Assembly: GCF_009864005.1 (NCBI RefSeq)
Contig: NZ_WEZQ01000011.1
Coordinates: 1-64,000, forward strand
Length of the DNA stretch: 64,000 bases
Direction: 5' to 3'
From: Furfurilactobacillus milii
GTDB taxonomy: Bacteria > Bacillota > Bacilli > Lactobacillales > Lactobacillaceae
The first letter of the stretch is position 1. The number at the start of each line of letters is the position of its first letter. A program made the position numbers and the translations under genes. This document shows positions 8,691 through 17,641 of this stretch, one piece after another. The notes below the pieces were generated by a model that saw only the letters and a program-made list of their open reading frames with translations, searched no databases and was not told the origin of the DNA.

Positions 8691-9701
8691 TTAATGCGTT
8701 GCTACATACTCATCTAATTCTTTCAGGTAAAGTGCCTTTTGTTCCTTGCTAATCCATGAGCTTTCAAACGAATTTTTAGCCAATTGAACGACCTGTTCCT
8801 TCGTTAAATCAAATTTGTTGGCAATTGCATAATAGTTATCGGCAATATATCCACCAAAATAAGCAGGATCATCTGAGTGAATTGAAACTTTGACACCTTT
8901 TGCCAATAATTCGAGTACTTCCTTGCCCTTCATTTCTGGGGAAATAAAGGCATTGGACAGTGGACAAGAAGTAAGCCCAATCTGATTTTTACTAACAAAA
9001 TCTACGAGGTCAGGATCTTCAACAATATTTGTCCCGTGATCTAATCGCTCAACACCAATAATCTCTAATGCCTGTCGAATATGCTCGATAGAATCCTTTT
9101 GGTCAATATCCGCGTGAGCAGTTAAATGTAGACCAGCGGCAGCCGCATCAGCGAACTGACGAGCAAACTTAAGAGGCGGATTGTTGTGTTCGTCAGAATC
9201 CAAGCCGACACCCACCAGTTGATCCTTGTATGGCAATGCTTCAACCAAAGTCTGGCGAGCAGACTCACTAGTAAAGTCACGCAGGAAACACATGATCAAT
9301 GCTGCATCAATATTCAGCGCTCGAGCATCAACGATTGCACGATGCAGTCCGTGAAGCACTGTTTCAAACGCAATCCCACGACTTGTATGCGCCTGTGGGT
9401 CGAAGAACATTTCCACATGCCGAACGTTATTAGCAGCGGCTCGTTGCAAGTATGCAAAAGCTAAGTCATAGAAGTCCTGTTCTTTTTGTAAAACATCCAT
9501 TGCTGGATAATACACGGCCAAAAACGAGGCCAAATCGTCATAGTCATACGTTTTTTGAACTTCTTCCACGGTCTGTTGACCGATATCGATATGATTTCTT
9601 TGTGCCAATTTCAACTTCAAATCTGGTTCCAGTGTTCCTTCAATATGCACATGTAGTTCAGCTTTGGGTAAACCACTAGTAAATTCACGGGTAATTGGCA
9701 T
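8691..9701 (-). CDS. add: adenosine deaminase-like amidohydrolase
   Basis: 336 aa metal-dependent amidohydrolase. The N-terminal HVHIEGTLEP metal motif, TSCPLSN, and HSDDPAYF near the C terminus match adenosine/adenine deaminases of purine salvage. The usual catalytic HAGE motif reads HADID here, so the canonical Glu is not in place. The substrate may still be adenosine, but this is a divergent subgroup. The start is set by GAGGAGG upstream. Two inverted ACACGAAC/GTTCGTGT sequences in the upstream region resemble PurR boxes. Monocistronic. Confidence 0.75.
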   Translation of the reverse strand: MPITREFTSGLPKAELHVHIEGTLEPDLKLKLAQRNHIDIGQQTVEEVQKTYDYDDLASFLAVYYPAMDVLQKEQDFYDLAFAYLQRAAANNVRHVEMFFDPQAHTSRGIAFETVLHGLHRAIVDARALNIDAALIMCFLRDFTSESARQTLVEALPYKDQLVGVGLDSDEHNNPPLKFARQFADAAAAGLHLTAHADIDQKDSIEHIRQALEIIGVERLDHGTNIVEDPDLVDFVSKNQIGLTSCPLSNAFISPEMKGKEVLELLAKGVKVSIHSDDPAYFGGYIADNYYAIANKFDLTKEQVVQLAKNSFESSWISKEQKALYLKELDEYVATH

Positions 9702-10052
9702 CGCTTGAAATCCTCCTCAAGAATAAGTTCGTGTAATAGTAATGGTAATTATCATATCACAATTTTTTGTTGTGTAAATACCATAAAACACGAACTATAT
9801 TATAAAGATAATTATAAGCGTCCATAGTTTAAACTAATGTTTTTGATTCTTTGTTTGTATATTCTTAAATTATTTCTGAAAATTTCACCTGTATTATTTC
9901 ACTACTATTTCACGACTTTTTAACTTTATTACTATACTTATGACATAATAACAGGAATAAACAAATGCCGTCACTATGCGGTTGCGCCCATTAGGTGCTA
10001 CCCAGTTTCACCAAATCATGCGACACTTTGCTCATTAAGAAAGGAGCGAGTT
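9702..10052. promoter_or_regulatory. divergent regulatory region of the deaminase and XRE genes
   Basis: AT-rich and without a gene. GTTCGTGT (9729-9736) and ACACGAAC (9788-9795) are an exact inverted pair that resembles the CGAAC core of Gram-positive PurR boxes. An AT-rich promoter for the XRE gene appears around 9930-9955. The roughly 80 bp before the XRE gene show no feature I can name. Confidence 0.35.
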
Positions 10053-10592
10053 ATGGAATTAGCCACTGCATTAAAAGCTGCTCGCCAACAAGCCAATTTA
10101 TCACAGCAGGCCGTTGCCGATGAACTTCATATTTCACGTCAATCTATTTCGAAATGGGAAACTGGCAAAACTTTGCCCGATATCGAAAATCTAATTCGGT
10201 TAAGTACGCTTTTCGATTTGTCTTTGGACGATTTAATTAAGGGAGATACCACTATGATGACAAAGATTTCGCATGACTCTAAGGTGTTCACAATTTTAAA
10301 AATCGTGTTAGCAACGCTTGTCCTGACCATTGTATTTGCGTTAACGATTGCTTTCACACTTGTCCAGCTAGTCCCAGGCACCGTTCACCCAATTCTAGTG
10401 TATGTGCCGATTTTGTTCAGCCTAATCGTACCGGTTGGTGCGCTCTTGTACATGCTCATCAACATTCGTAAACAGCCTAGTCGTGGAATGAAAATAGCAC
10501 TTGTTCTAGCTCTAGCAGGTGTACTCTGCGTATTTACTTTGCGGATTCTGGCCACCTTTTTTCAATTACCATATTTAACAGACGTCATTTAA
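10053..10592 (+). CDS. XRE-type regulator with C-terminal membrane segments
   Basis: 179 aa. Residues about 5-60 are a clear HTH_3 domain (LSQQAVADELHISRQSISKWETGKTLPD). After a short linker, three hydrophobic segments follow (about 85-110, 115-140, 150-175). Such membrane-tethered XRE proteins are common in lactobacilli and usually lack a known signal. AAAGGAGCGAG before the ATG sets the start. No obvious target gene is divergent from it; the genes that follow at 10686 and 10846 may be its neighbours in one transcript. Confidence 0.85.
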   Translation: MELATALKAARQQANLSQQAVADELHISRQSISKWETGKTLPDIENLIRLSTLFDLSLDDLIKGDTTMMTKISHDSKVFTILKIVLATLVLTIVFALTIAFTLVQLVPGTVHPILVYVPILFSLIVPVGALLYMLINIRKQPSRGMKIALVLALAGVLCVFTLRILATFFQLPYLTDVI

Positions 10593-10685
10593 GTTTCGCT
10601 GAACCTTCACTTGATAATCTGGTCTATAATTACCATAATTGAAACTAACATCGTAATCGTTATCAAACGAAGGAGACGCGTGCTT

Positions 10686-10844
10686 ATGAAAAAGTTGCTA
10701 TTCATCCTCAGTTTAGGTTTTAACGTTTTATTGGTCTTTCAAATGAACTTAGCGCACCAGCGGCTTGAAGCATTCCGGCAACAACAGGCCGAAACGGACA
10801 GACGAAACGGATTGTCAAACTCGCAAACAAAGGATTGCGAGTAA
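10686..10844 (+). CDS. small single-pass membrane protein, 52 aa
   Basis: Begins MKKLLFILSLGFNVLLVFQM, a hydrophobic signal-anchor-like helix, followed by a polar, Gln- and Arg-rich tail with helical heptad character. GAAGGAG upstream supports the ATG at 10686; a longer frame from 10611 lacks such a site. Its stop lies one base before the ATG of the esterase gene, so the two are likely translationally coupled. Family not recognised. Confidence 0.6.
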   Translation: MKKLLFILSLGFNVLLVFQMNLAHQRLEAFRQQQAETDRRNGLSNSQTKDCE

Positions 10845-10845
10845 C

Positions 10846-11811
10846 ATGCATGTTTCGGATGATATGATTCGACCTGAATTACAGCGATTTGGTCGCATTG
10901 CCCGTCGAGCTGTACCTTATTTGACGCCGACTAAAATCCACGTTATCAATGCCCTTACAGGTGCACAACGCGGCGTTGGTCGCAAATCACTCAATTATGA
11001 ACAGCACTTTATCGATCGTCCAGATGGCAGCCAACTACGACTCTGTGTGTATACATCGTTGAATCGACCACACAATGTACCCGGTATCCTCTATTTGCAT
11101 GGCGGTGGTTACGTTATGGAACGGCCCGAAACGGAGGCGTTTGCCATTCAACGTTTTATCAATGCTACAAACGCAGTCGTTGTTGCACCGGATTATCGCT
11201 TGGCAAGTGAAGCACCTTATCCGGCCGCTCTAAATGATGCCTACCTTGCCTTAAAATGGCTTCAACAGCATGGTGCTGAGTACGGTATGCGTGACGATCA
11301 AATTATGGTAGCTGGGGCCAGCGCCGGTGGCGGCCTGACTGCCGCGTTGACATTGTATAACCGCGATCATGGTGATGTTGGTATTGCTTTTCAAGTGCCA
11401 CTGTACCCCATGCTTGATGACCGCATGTTGACAGAGTCGTCGCAAAACAACGATGCGCCCGTTTGGAATACATTGTCTAACAAACTGGCATGGCAGATGT
11501 ACTTAGACAATCAGTTCGCGCAAAACGAAGTCCCAATTTATGCCGCACCCAGTCGGGCAACTGATTTTCACAATTTGCCTGCTACGTGCACGTTCATCGG
11601 CGATGTTGAACCATTTTATGATGAGACAATGCAGTACATGCAGAAACTTAAGGACAGCGGTGTCCCAACCTTTAGTAAGGTCATGAAAGGCTGCTTCCAC
11701 GGTTTTGATATGGTTTGTCCAAACTCAGCAGCGGCCCAAGATGCGGTTCATTTCTTAACTGAAACACTGCAATACGCCACAACCCACTTCTTCCAAAAAC
11801 AACCTGAATAA
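10846..11811 (+). CDS. alpha/beta hydrolase, hormone-sensitive-lipase-type esterase
   Basis: About 321 aa. It has the oxyanion motif LYLHGGGYVME and the nucleophile elbow GASAGGG, with the acid near FIGDVEPFYDE and the histidine in KGCFHGFD. This is the HSL (family IV) fold that hydrolyses short-chain esters; no signal peptide, so cytosolic. An upstream in-frame ATG at 10765 lies inside the 52-aa gene and has no ribosome binding site, so the ATG at 10846 is preferred. Confidence 0.88.
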   Translation: MHVSDDMIRPELQRFGRIARRAVPYLTPTKIHVINALTGAQRGVGRKSLNYEQHFIDRPDGSQLRLCVYTSLNRPHNVPGILYLHGGGYVMERPETEAFAIQRFINATNAVVVAPDYRLASEAPYPAALNDAYLALKWLQQHGAEYGMRDDQIMVAGASAGGGLTAALTLYNRDHGDVGIAFQVPLYPMLDDRMLTESSQNNDAPVWNTLSNKLAWQMYLDNQFAQNEVPIYAAPSRATDFHNLPATCTFIGDVEPFYDETMQYMQKLKDSGVPTFSKVMKGCFHGFDMVCPNSAAAQDAVHFLTETLQYATTHFFQKQPE

Positions 11812-11876
11812 AAAACGAGTAAACCTCGTGCAATTACTGTCGTTTCGAACAGCGTTGCACGAGGTTTACTCGTTTA
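11812..11876. terminator. bidirectional intrinsic terminator
   Basis: Long stem AAACGAGTAAACCTCGTGCAA with its near-perfect complement and flanking A/T runs, between convergent genes. Confidence 0.88.
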
Positions 11877-11892
11877 ATGACTATTTAGTTTA

Positions 11893-12387
11893 TTACGCTG
11901 GTTCATTCATTGGCGCTTCATCAATAACAGGCGCGTTTTGAACCCAATCATGCGGACGACAATTAACAATCCAGTTCACACCATATTCATCAGTGAACTC
12001 GCCTCGTTTGCCGCCAAAATAAGCGTTCGTATATGGTTCAGTCACACGTACTCGACCAGAGTTGGCCACGTGTTCAAAAAACTTTTGAGCCTTAACAACG
12101 TCTGCGTTATCATCTGCGTTAAATTCCAGTAAAATCGCAATGTTTGTCGCATGTTGTGGCTGGTTCATAAAGTCGTCTGCACATAGAATTTCTGAGCCCA
12201 TGACTTCAAAGCCACCATGCATCGTTGAGTTGTTTAAATCAGTATCAATTAAATCTAAATCCCGCGCTGCGTTCTTTGTTACCGGAATGCGGAATAGATG
12301 GTCTGCGCCAAAAACTTCATTGTAATAGGCCATCGCTTCTTTAGCGTTGGGGAAGTGGATATATGGATGTAGTGAAGATGCGATAAT
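11893..12387 (-). CDS. VOC-family (PhnB/glyoxalase-like) protein
   Basis: About 164 aa if started near 12387. PYIHFPNAKEAMAYYNEVFG is the classic N terminus of PhnB-like VOC proteins, and WIVNC near the C terminus fits the final strand. The first ATG in frame (12333) would cut through that first module. The upstream in-frame codons lack ATG: an ATT at 12387 follows GGGGGA, while an ATG a few bases further upstream is out of frame by one base at a G5 run. Either an ATT/ATC start or a homopolymer indel explains this. Function unknown, cytosolic. Confidence 0.7.
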   Translation of the reverse strand: MIASSLHPYIHFPNAKEAMAYYNEVFGADHLFRIPVTKNAARDLDLIDTDLNNSTMHGGFEVMGSEILCADDFMNQPQHATNIAILLEFNADDNADVVKAQKFFEHVANSGRVRVTEPYTNAYFGGKRGEFTDEYGVNWIVNCRPHDWVQNAPVIDEAPMNEPA

Positions 12388-12608
12388 CGGTCCCCCATTT
12401 CAAATGTAAGGACAGTATAGTGAACAATTCCGCCGCTGTCAATTTGACAAAACGATTATTTATGTTACACACCAAGGTCAACAAGATTAAATAAGTATGC
12501 TAAAGTGAATATATATAAACCGTTATAAACGTTGATTTATCAAGTGATAACAACGATTCATACCATTTTTACATAGCTTTTAAGTCACGAAACTTAGGGG
12601 ACGATTTG

Positions 12609-13376
12609 ATGAAAGTACTTGGTATCTTGGGCGCACATAAACAGCATGGTGTGACCGCCAAGTTGCTCGCCACAACTTTGGCCGCGGTACCCGATTCTAC
12701 TGAAACGGAAACAATTTATTTGGAGGACTATGATATTCATCCAGATATTAAGGGCCAATCCAATCCCGTTTTGGATGAGCTCACTAAGAAACTGCTAGCC
12801 AGTGATGTCTGGGTGTTTGCCGCGCCAACCTTTTGGGGCGGTTTATCCGGTGTGACAAAAAACTTTTTGGACTGTTTACGTTGGCGTTTAGTGCGCATCG
12901 ATCACGTTGGTGACGCACATCCCGACCGTTTTAAGAACAAACATTATCTATCCATTACAGACTGTTACATTAGTCCCATTAACAACTTCTTCACGGGCAT
13001 TACTGATGAAACGTTCAAACAAATCGATCGCGTCATGTCTGCCGCCGGCGTGATTAAAATTCACGAAATCGTCTGCCCTAATACATTTAAAAATGGCGAC
13101 CACATCCCCGAAAGCAAACTCCAACTCTGCCGCAAATGGGGTGCCCGTCTACCACAAAAATCGAAACGAGATGATAATACAATGAAGCGCTACGTTGAAC
13201 TTTTCTGCATGATTGCTGTGATGTCTTTAATTACGATGGGTATTCAACGTGCTCTCAGCGGTGTCCTGACGCAAACTAACTTCTGGATCAACTGGGGGAC
13301 GTTTGTCGTTATTTTCTTCGTTTTGCTAGCCATCATTCTCCACACGGTCACTTTTTTGGTTCACCGCCGGCGGTAA
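12609..13376 (+). CDS. NAD(P)H-dependent oxidoreductase (flavodoxin fold) with C-terminal membrane hairpin
   Basis: About 255 aa. Residues 1-180 are an FMN-reductase/flavodoxin-like domain (VLGILGAHKQHGVTAKLL, VFAAPTFWGGLSG, SITDCYISP). After a basic linker, the last roughly 65 residues form two hydrophobic helices and end in HRRR. This tethers a normally soluble reductase to the membrane. The Shine-Dalgarno-like AGGGGA precedes the ATG at 12609; a TTG one codon earlier is less likely. Neighbours give no partner. Confidence 0.78.
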   Translation: MKVLGILGAHKQHGVTAKLLATTLAAVPDSTETETIYLEDYDIHPDIKGQSNPVLDELTKKLLASDVWVFAAPTFWGGLSGVTKNFLDCLRWRLVRIDHVGDAHPDRFKNKHYLSITDCYISPINNFFTGITDETFKQIDRVMSAAGVIKIHEIVCPNTFKNGDHIPESKLQLCRKWGARLPQKSKRDDNTMKRYVELFCMIAVMSLITMGIQRALSGVLTQTNFWINWGTFVVIFFVLLAIILHTVTFLVHRRR

Positions 13377-13431
13377 AGATTACAGGTATTTTATAAACGT
13401 ACAATTAAATAAAAATCTAAAATGATTCAAA

Positions 13432-13482
13432 GTAAATCGATCAGTGAAAGGTATTTCTTACTTTTCGCTGGTCGATTTTTTC
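13432..13482. terminator. bidirectional intrinsic terminator
   Basis: AAATCGATCAG-GTGAAAG pairs with CTTTTCGCTGGTCGATTT, followed by a T run. Confidence 0.8.
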
Positions 13483-13598
13483 AATAGGCTATTTCCACAA
13501 CCTTCTGTTGTCAGACCGATCTTTCAAGCCGTTTATAATGCCGTTTAATCTACTATATTTTCTCAAGAATCCATCACACGAAATCCGATCCGCCGAAA

Positions 13599-14189
13599 TC
13601 ATGATTCACTTTTACGATCACCAGCTAACCCGAATAAAAACAAAGACTCAAGTTGACTGATTAATTCTTCATTCATGGTGCCAGAAGGCGCATTTGTCAC
13701 ATATTGAGACAACATTATCGCAAATGTTTTAATTGCTTCATCCGATACAGAAGTCCGAATTTCTCCTGTTTTTCTGCCATAATTGATCAGTTTTTCTCCC
13801 AAATCATCTTGCCACTTTTGAATTTTTTCTTGAATTTCCGATGATGAGTTAATGATTTTAGAGATTTCATCTAACTCGGCCTGTGAAATATTAGCTCTCA
13901 ACTTAGCCGAATCGGCAGTATACTGCCGGAACTTTTCGATAAAATCCAATGAGTCATCCTCTAGTACATCTTGTGAATGAACTATACTTTCACGAACCAT
14001 TTGAAGGATCACAGCATGTACAAGTTCATCCTTACTTGGAAAATATTTATACATTGTCACTAAAGAAATACCAGATTCACGACTGACATCTCTGACGCTC
14101 GTTTTTTGAAAACCATTATGAAGCATGAGTGAATATGCAGCGACAATAATCTTATTGCGATTGACTGCCTTTTTTTCATTTCTTTTCAT
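13599..14189 (-). CDS. TetR/AcrR family regulator of the adjacent ABC exporter
   Basis: About 196 aa. The N-terminal HTH is clear: TSVRDVSRESGISLVTMYKYFPSKDELV. The ligand domain is unclassified. It is divergent from the fused ABC transporter at 14368, the usual arrangement for a repressor of a drug or peptide exporter. The ATG at 14189 follows AAGGAG at close spacing. A 15-codon ORF with its own GGAGG site overlaps this start. A long inverted repeat between the two genes is the likely operator. Confidence 0.88.
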   Translation of the reverse strand: MKRNEKKAVNRNKIIVAAYSLMLHNGFQKTSVRDVSRESGISLVTMYKYFPSKDELVHAVILQMVRESIVHSQDVLEDDSLDFIEKFRQYTADSAKLRANISQAELDEISKIINSSSEIQEKIQKWQDDLGEKLINYGRKTGEIRTSVSDEAIKTFAIMLSQYVTNAPSGTMNEELISQLESLFLFGLAGDRKSES

Positions 14190-14223
14190 AGTTCTCCTTG
14201 TAGGACTCAATCAAGTAATTCAT
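14176..14223 (-). CDS. possible 15-codon upstream ORF overlapping the TetR start
   Basis: Begins ATG with GGAGGAACAAAA directly upstream and encodes MNYLIESYKENYEKK, ending inside the tetR coding sequence. Its initiation region looks like an inverted duplicate of the initiation region of the ABC gene (GGAGGAACTAA-ATG). It may couple or dampen tetR translation, or be a by-product of the inverted duplication. No evidence beyond the site itself. Confidence 0.3.
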   Translation of the reverse strand: MNYLIESYKENYEKK

Positions 14224-14235
14224 TTTTGTTCCTCC

Positions 14236-14347
14236 AAAAGTATAACATGTTTTCAGAATATTAAACTTTTATTGACATCTAATTATGAAACATATACAGT
14301 TAGTTTCATGAAAAAAGTTTAATATTTTTCATTTTTGTTATACTTTT
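14236..14347. promoter_or_regulatory. 35-bp inverted repeats in the tetR-ABC divergent promoter
   Basis: The segment 14236-14270 and the reverse complement of 14313-14347 share AAAAGTTTAATATT and TGTTATACTTTT with only the middle differing. A further pair ATGAAAC/GTTTCAT lies between (about 14285-14309). The layout suggests paired TetR operators over two divergent promoters. Confidence 0.6.
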
Positions 14348-14367
14348 AAAAATTATGGAGGAACTAA

Positions 14368-16368
14368 ATGTCATATTTACAATTGAGTAATATTCACAAA
14401 TCATATTATTTGGGTAAAGAGGAATTTCCAGTTCTTAATGGAATTAATTTAAATTTTGAACTTGGCGAATTCGTGTCAATTCTAGGAGAGTCCGGCGGCG
14501 GTAAGTCCACTTTAATGAACATTATCGGAGGACTGGATCGAGAATTCACAGGGTCTGTCACTGTTGATGGACATAAATTAGATCATTCGCAGGAAAAAAA
14601 GCTTGACGCATATCGCCGAGATACAATCGGTTATATTTACCAATCATACAACCTGATCAGTCATTTGACCGTTTTAGACAATGTGCAGTTGTCTTTGGAT
14701 ATGACAACCCTAGATAAGGCGCAACGGGAAAAACGTGCACTAAACTTGTTGGATCGTGTTGGCCTATCAGAGCACGCCTATAAGTATCCAAATCAACTAT
14801 CTGGTGGACAAAAACAACGAGTCGCAATTGCGCGGGCTCTTGCCAGTGATCCAAAAGTGATTATTGCTGATGAACCAACTGGTGCGTTGGACGCTCAAAA
14901 TACCGAAGAAGTTTTAGAGATGCTTAATTCCATTGCGCAGGAAGGGCGACTGGTCATTACTGTTACCCACTCCCAGCATGTAGCAGATGCCGGAACTAGA
15001 ATTGTTCGTTTAGCTGATGGGAAAATTGTTGACGACACAGAAATTAAATCACCTTATAAGCCAAAACAGTCGCCTTCAAAATTACGATCCAGACTTCTTC
15101 CCTTTAGCGTTAGCCTTAGAACTGCATTTAAGCATTTTCGCTTTCATTTAGGTAGAAACTCACTCATTGTGCTGGGCACCACCATTGGTCTATTTGCGGT
15201 AATGCTTTTTTCCGGTCTTGGTAACGGAATAAGCGGGTACATTAGTAACCAGATTACAAAAATGACCAATCCTCAAGTTATTACCGTCTCCCGTTACGCA
15301 AAAATGGATCCAAGTGCCGCGCCAAGTCCAACCGCAGCAATGGGAAATGGAAGTTCTCCCTCAATGGGCGCCTCACAAACTGTTAAGAATTTCAGTAAAA
15401 AACAAATTGACCAACTTAGTGCTTTAAAGCACGTTTCTTCAGTAGAAAAGACATACAATTTGTCAAACGTCAAAATTGATTACCAAGGAAAGTCTACAAA
15501 AGTTGCATCAATGTCTAACTGGACTCAATCACAATCTTCTTCATCTATTACAAAAGGAAAACAACCTAAAGCTGGAGAAGTCATCATAGATAAAAAGGCA
15601 GTTGCCAAAAAATTGTCAAAATCTGATCCTTCTAAATTAATCGGAAAATCTATTACTCTGAACTATCAAACAATGGACAGAACCGGCAAATTAGTAAACG
15701 TAAAATTTAATGCCAAGGTCTCTGGAATTGGAAAGAGTAGTAGTGGTATCTCTTCCGTTAACGCCGTCAATACAAAAACGCTAACGAAGGCAATGAAACA
15801 GGCAAACGTTAACACCGACTCCTCTTCCTTATCTCTGAAAATCAACTCACTAGATTCAGTCAAAGGTGTAGCCCAGAAAATTAATCATGTTAAATCAGAC
15901 GGTAAACGATTATATTCGGCCACTGCCATTACTAGCATCATTGATAAGGTGCAAACTTATGTGAACTTAGCCTCACTGCTATTGGCTATCATCGCAGGAA
16001 TTTCACTTTTAGTTTCCGCCCTGATGATTATTGTCACTATGTATATGTCCGTGTCCGATAGAACCAAGGAAATTGGTATTCTACGAGCGCTCGGTGAAAG
16101 CAAACGAGATATTCGGCGGATGTTCATTAGCGAGTCATTGATTATTGGTGTTTTAAGTGCAAGCCTCGCCACTATTTTAGCCCTAGGTATCGGAGCAATC
16201 GCAAATATATTCATTAAATCTATTGCCGCATACGCATTTGTACAGATTAGTGTTACCAATGTAGTATCCGTCTTTGTAATTGCGTTAATTATCTCTTTGA
16301 TTGCTGCTTGGCTTCCAGCTCGACATGCAGCAGCTTTGAATCCAATTGATGCGCTATCTGCGGATTAA
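14368..16368 (+). CDS. fused ABC exporter, MacB-type ATPase plus FtsX-like permease
   Basis: 666 aa. The ATPase comes first (about 1-225): Walker [10 protein letters not shown], signature [10 protein letters not shown], Walker B VIIADEP, then the switch H in TVTHS. The permease follows with one membrane helix (about 265-285), a long Ser/Lys-rich extracellular domain, and three C-terminal helices typical of FtsX/MacB_PCD. Such exporters move peptides, lipids or antibiotics across the membrane in mechanotransmission style; the cargo is unknown. GGAGG upstream of the ATG. Controlled by the divergent TetR. Confidence 0.9.
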   Translation: MSYLQLSNIHKSYYLGKEEFPVLNGINLNFELGEFVSILGESGGGKSTLMNIIGGLDREFTGSVTVDGHKLDHSQEKKLDAYRRDTIGYIYQSYNLISHLTVLDNVQLSLDMTTLDKAQREKRALNLLDRVGLSEHAYKYPNQLSGGQKQRVAIARALASDPKVIIADEPTGALDAQNTEEVLEMLNSIAQEGRLVITVTHSQHVADAGTRIVRLADGKIVDDTEIKSPYKPKQSPSKLRSRLLPFSVSLRTAFKHFRFHLGRNSLIVLGTTIGLFAVMLFSGLGNGISGYISNQITKMTNPQVITVSRYAKMDPSAAPSPTAAMGNGSSPSMGASQTVKNFSKKQIDQLSALKHVSSVEKTYNLSNVKIDYQGKSTKVASMSNWTQSQSSSSITKGKQPKAGEVIIDKKAVAKKLSKSDPSKLIGKSITLNYQTMDRTGKLVNVKFNAKVSGIGKSSSGISSVNAVNTKTLTKAMKQANVNTDSSSLSLKINSLDSVKGVAQKINHVKSDGKRLYSATAITSIIDKVQTYVNLASLLLAIIAGISLLVSALMIIVTMYMSVSDRTKEIGILRALGESKRDIRRMFISESLIIGVLSASLATILALGIGAIANIFIKSIAAYAFVQISVTNVVSVFVIALIISLIAAWLPARHAAALNPIDALSAD

Positions 16369-16397
16369 TTAAATACAATTTTTAAGAGCAAATGAAA

Positions 16398-16880
16398 TCA
16401 AAAAGTACCAAAAGTTGGATGTACACGGGCAATATGCGACGTCATTCGATCACTAAAGCTGAAGTAGTAACGTAATTTAGGCTTTTCCTCTGTGGCTGCA
16501 CGGTAGAATACTTTGGCCAAATCTTCCGAAGTCGCAGACGAATGACTGCCAACGTTGGATACCATTGCCATGGTTCCATCGATAAGTGATTGATAAGGTG
16601 TATTTTCAGAAACGTTGTTTTTAATTGATCCCATCGCAATTTTGCCCCATGACGACTGGGTTCCTCCAGGTTCGACCACAACAGAGCGTAATCCGAATTG
16701 CTGCACTTCTGTATCCAAAACATCAGACCAAACATTCAACGCATGTTTTGAGACGTGGTACCAACCACCAAGAGCACTATACATGTCGCCACCAATGGAT
16801 GAATTATTTACAATTCGGCAAAAGTGTTGCTGACGCATCGTTGGCAAAACAAGTTTGGTCAGCTCTGTCGACTAAGCGTT
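16398..16880 (-). pseudogene. truncated short-chain dehydrogenase remnant
   Basis: The frame encodes the C-terminal half of a classical SDR: RIVNNSS, then YHVSKHAL with the catalytic YxxxK, then PGGTQSSWG. The N-terminal Rossmann half with the GxxxGIG motif is missing, and an in-frame TAG stands just before the homology starts near 16880. No start signal is present. A decayed gene between the two ABC modules. Confidence 0.8.
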
Positions 16881-16908
16881 TTTATTATTCATTCTCAACA
16901 TCCGGCCT

Positions 16909-17499
16909 TCAATACTTCACACCTGCTAAGTTCACTGGTGCCATAAATCGCGTGTTAGTAAGAATGTTAGCAACCTTTTCAATCGAGTCAGGATGTGGAT
17001 CCGTCACCCAAACCGTTACGATGCCGACGACACTGTCGAGAACAAGTTCCTTGGCGTACTTTTCTGGAATTATCGGGTGCGAATACTTTGTTTTAACATG
17101 TTCAAGACTGTCCTCAACATACCATAAAAACATCCGTTTAAGCTGATTGGTAAACGTAATATCCCCTTGGTCACTCATCAGAGCATTGAATAATGGTCGT
17201 TCAGAATCAATGTAGGTTAATGCCGTAGTGATCATGACTTTAATTTCTGATAATGGTCGTGGCATCAACGGCTTATAACCATCAAAGATAATCTTCAAGT
17301 GGTCAATTAACGTTTTCTCATAGTGGTCAATCAGGTCATTTTTATCCACATAGTGTAAATAAAATGTGCCTCTATTAATCTTTGCGCCCCGCGTAATATC
17401 CGAAATTGATAATTTAGCTAATGATTTCTGCTTAATCAATTCAATTACGGTCGCTTTAATTGTTGCCTCTGTACGGGCGATTTTGACATTATCTTTCAT
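16909..17499 (-). CDS. TetR/AcrR family regulator
   Basis: About 196 aa. The HTH reads LSISDITRGAKINRGTFYLHYVDKNDLIDHY, the form common in Gram-positive TetR proteins with a TetR_C_7-like domain that regulate ABC exporters. The ATG at 17499 is preferred, with AAAGGAG about 11 bases upstream; a longer frame to 17538 includes no better signal. It is divergent from the ABC pair at 17642 and 18359, which it probably represses through the 10-bp inverted repeats in between. Confidence 0.87.
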   Translation of the reverse strand: MKDNVKIARTEATIKATVIELIKQKSLAKLSISDITRGAKINRGTFYLHYVDKNDLIDHYEKTLIDHLKIIFDGYKPLMPRPLSEIKVMITTALTYIDSERPLFNALMSDQGDITFTNQLKRMFLWYVEDSLEHVKTKYSHPIIPEKYAKELVLDSVVGIVTVWVTDPHPDSIEKVANILTNTRFMAPVNLAGVKY

Positions 17500-17521
17500 T
17501 TTTAGTCTAACTCCTTTAAAC

Positions 17522-17617
17522 GAAATGAACATTTTCACTTAAATTGACGATTGATTCATCTTTGAATGCTAGTAGTATAAGCGTCGAAGAAAAGATAATC
17601 AACACGTTGTTCATTTC
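17522..17617. promoter_or_regulatory. inverted repeats in the second tetR-ABC divergent region
   Basis: GAAATGAACA at 17522-17531 and its exact complement TGTTCATTTC at 17608-17617 flank the divergent promoter region, a plausible pair of operator half-regions for the TetR regulator. Confidence 0.45.
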
Positions 17618-17641
17618 ATTTTTATTAAAGGGGTTTTATCT

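Noticed and set aside
10765-10845. Longer N terminus for the esterase
   Set aside because: It overlaps the 52-aa gene in another frame, lacks a ribosome binding site and adds a polar stretch absent from the family fold.
16625-17146. 173-aa plus-strand ORF over the SDR remnant and TetR gene
   Set aside because: It is the opposite frame of two recognisable sequences, with no ribosome binding site and no plausible domain.
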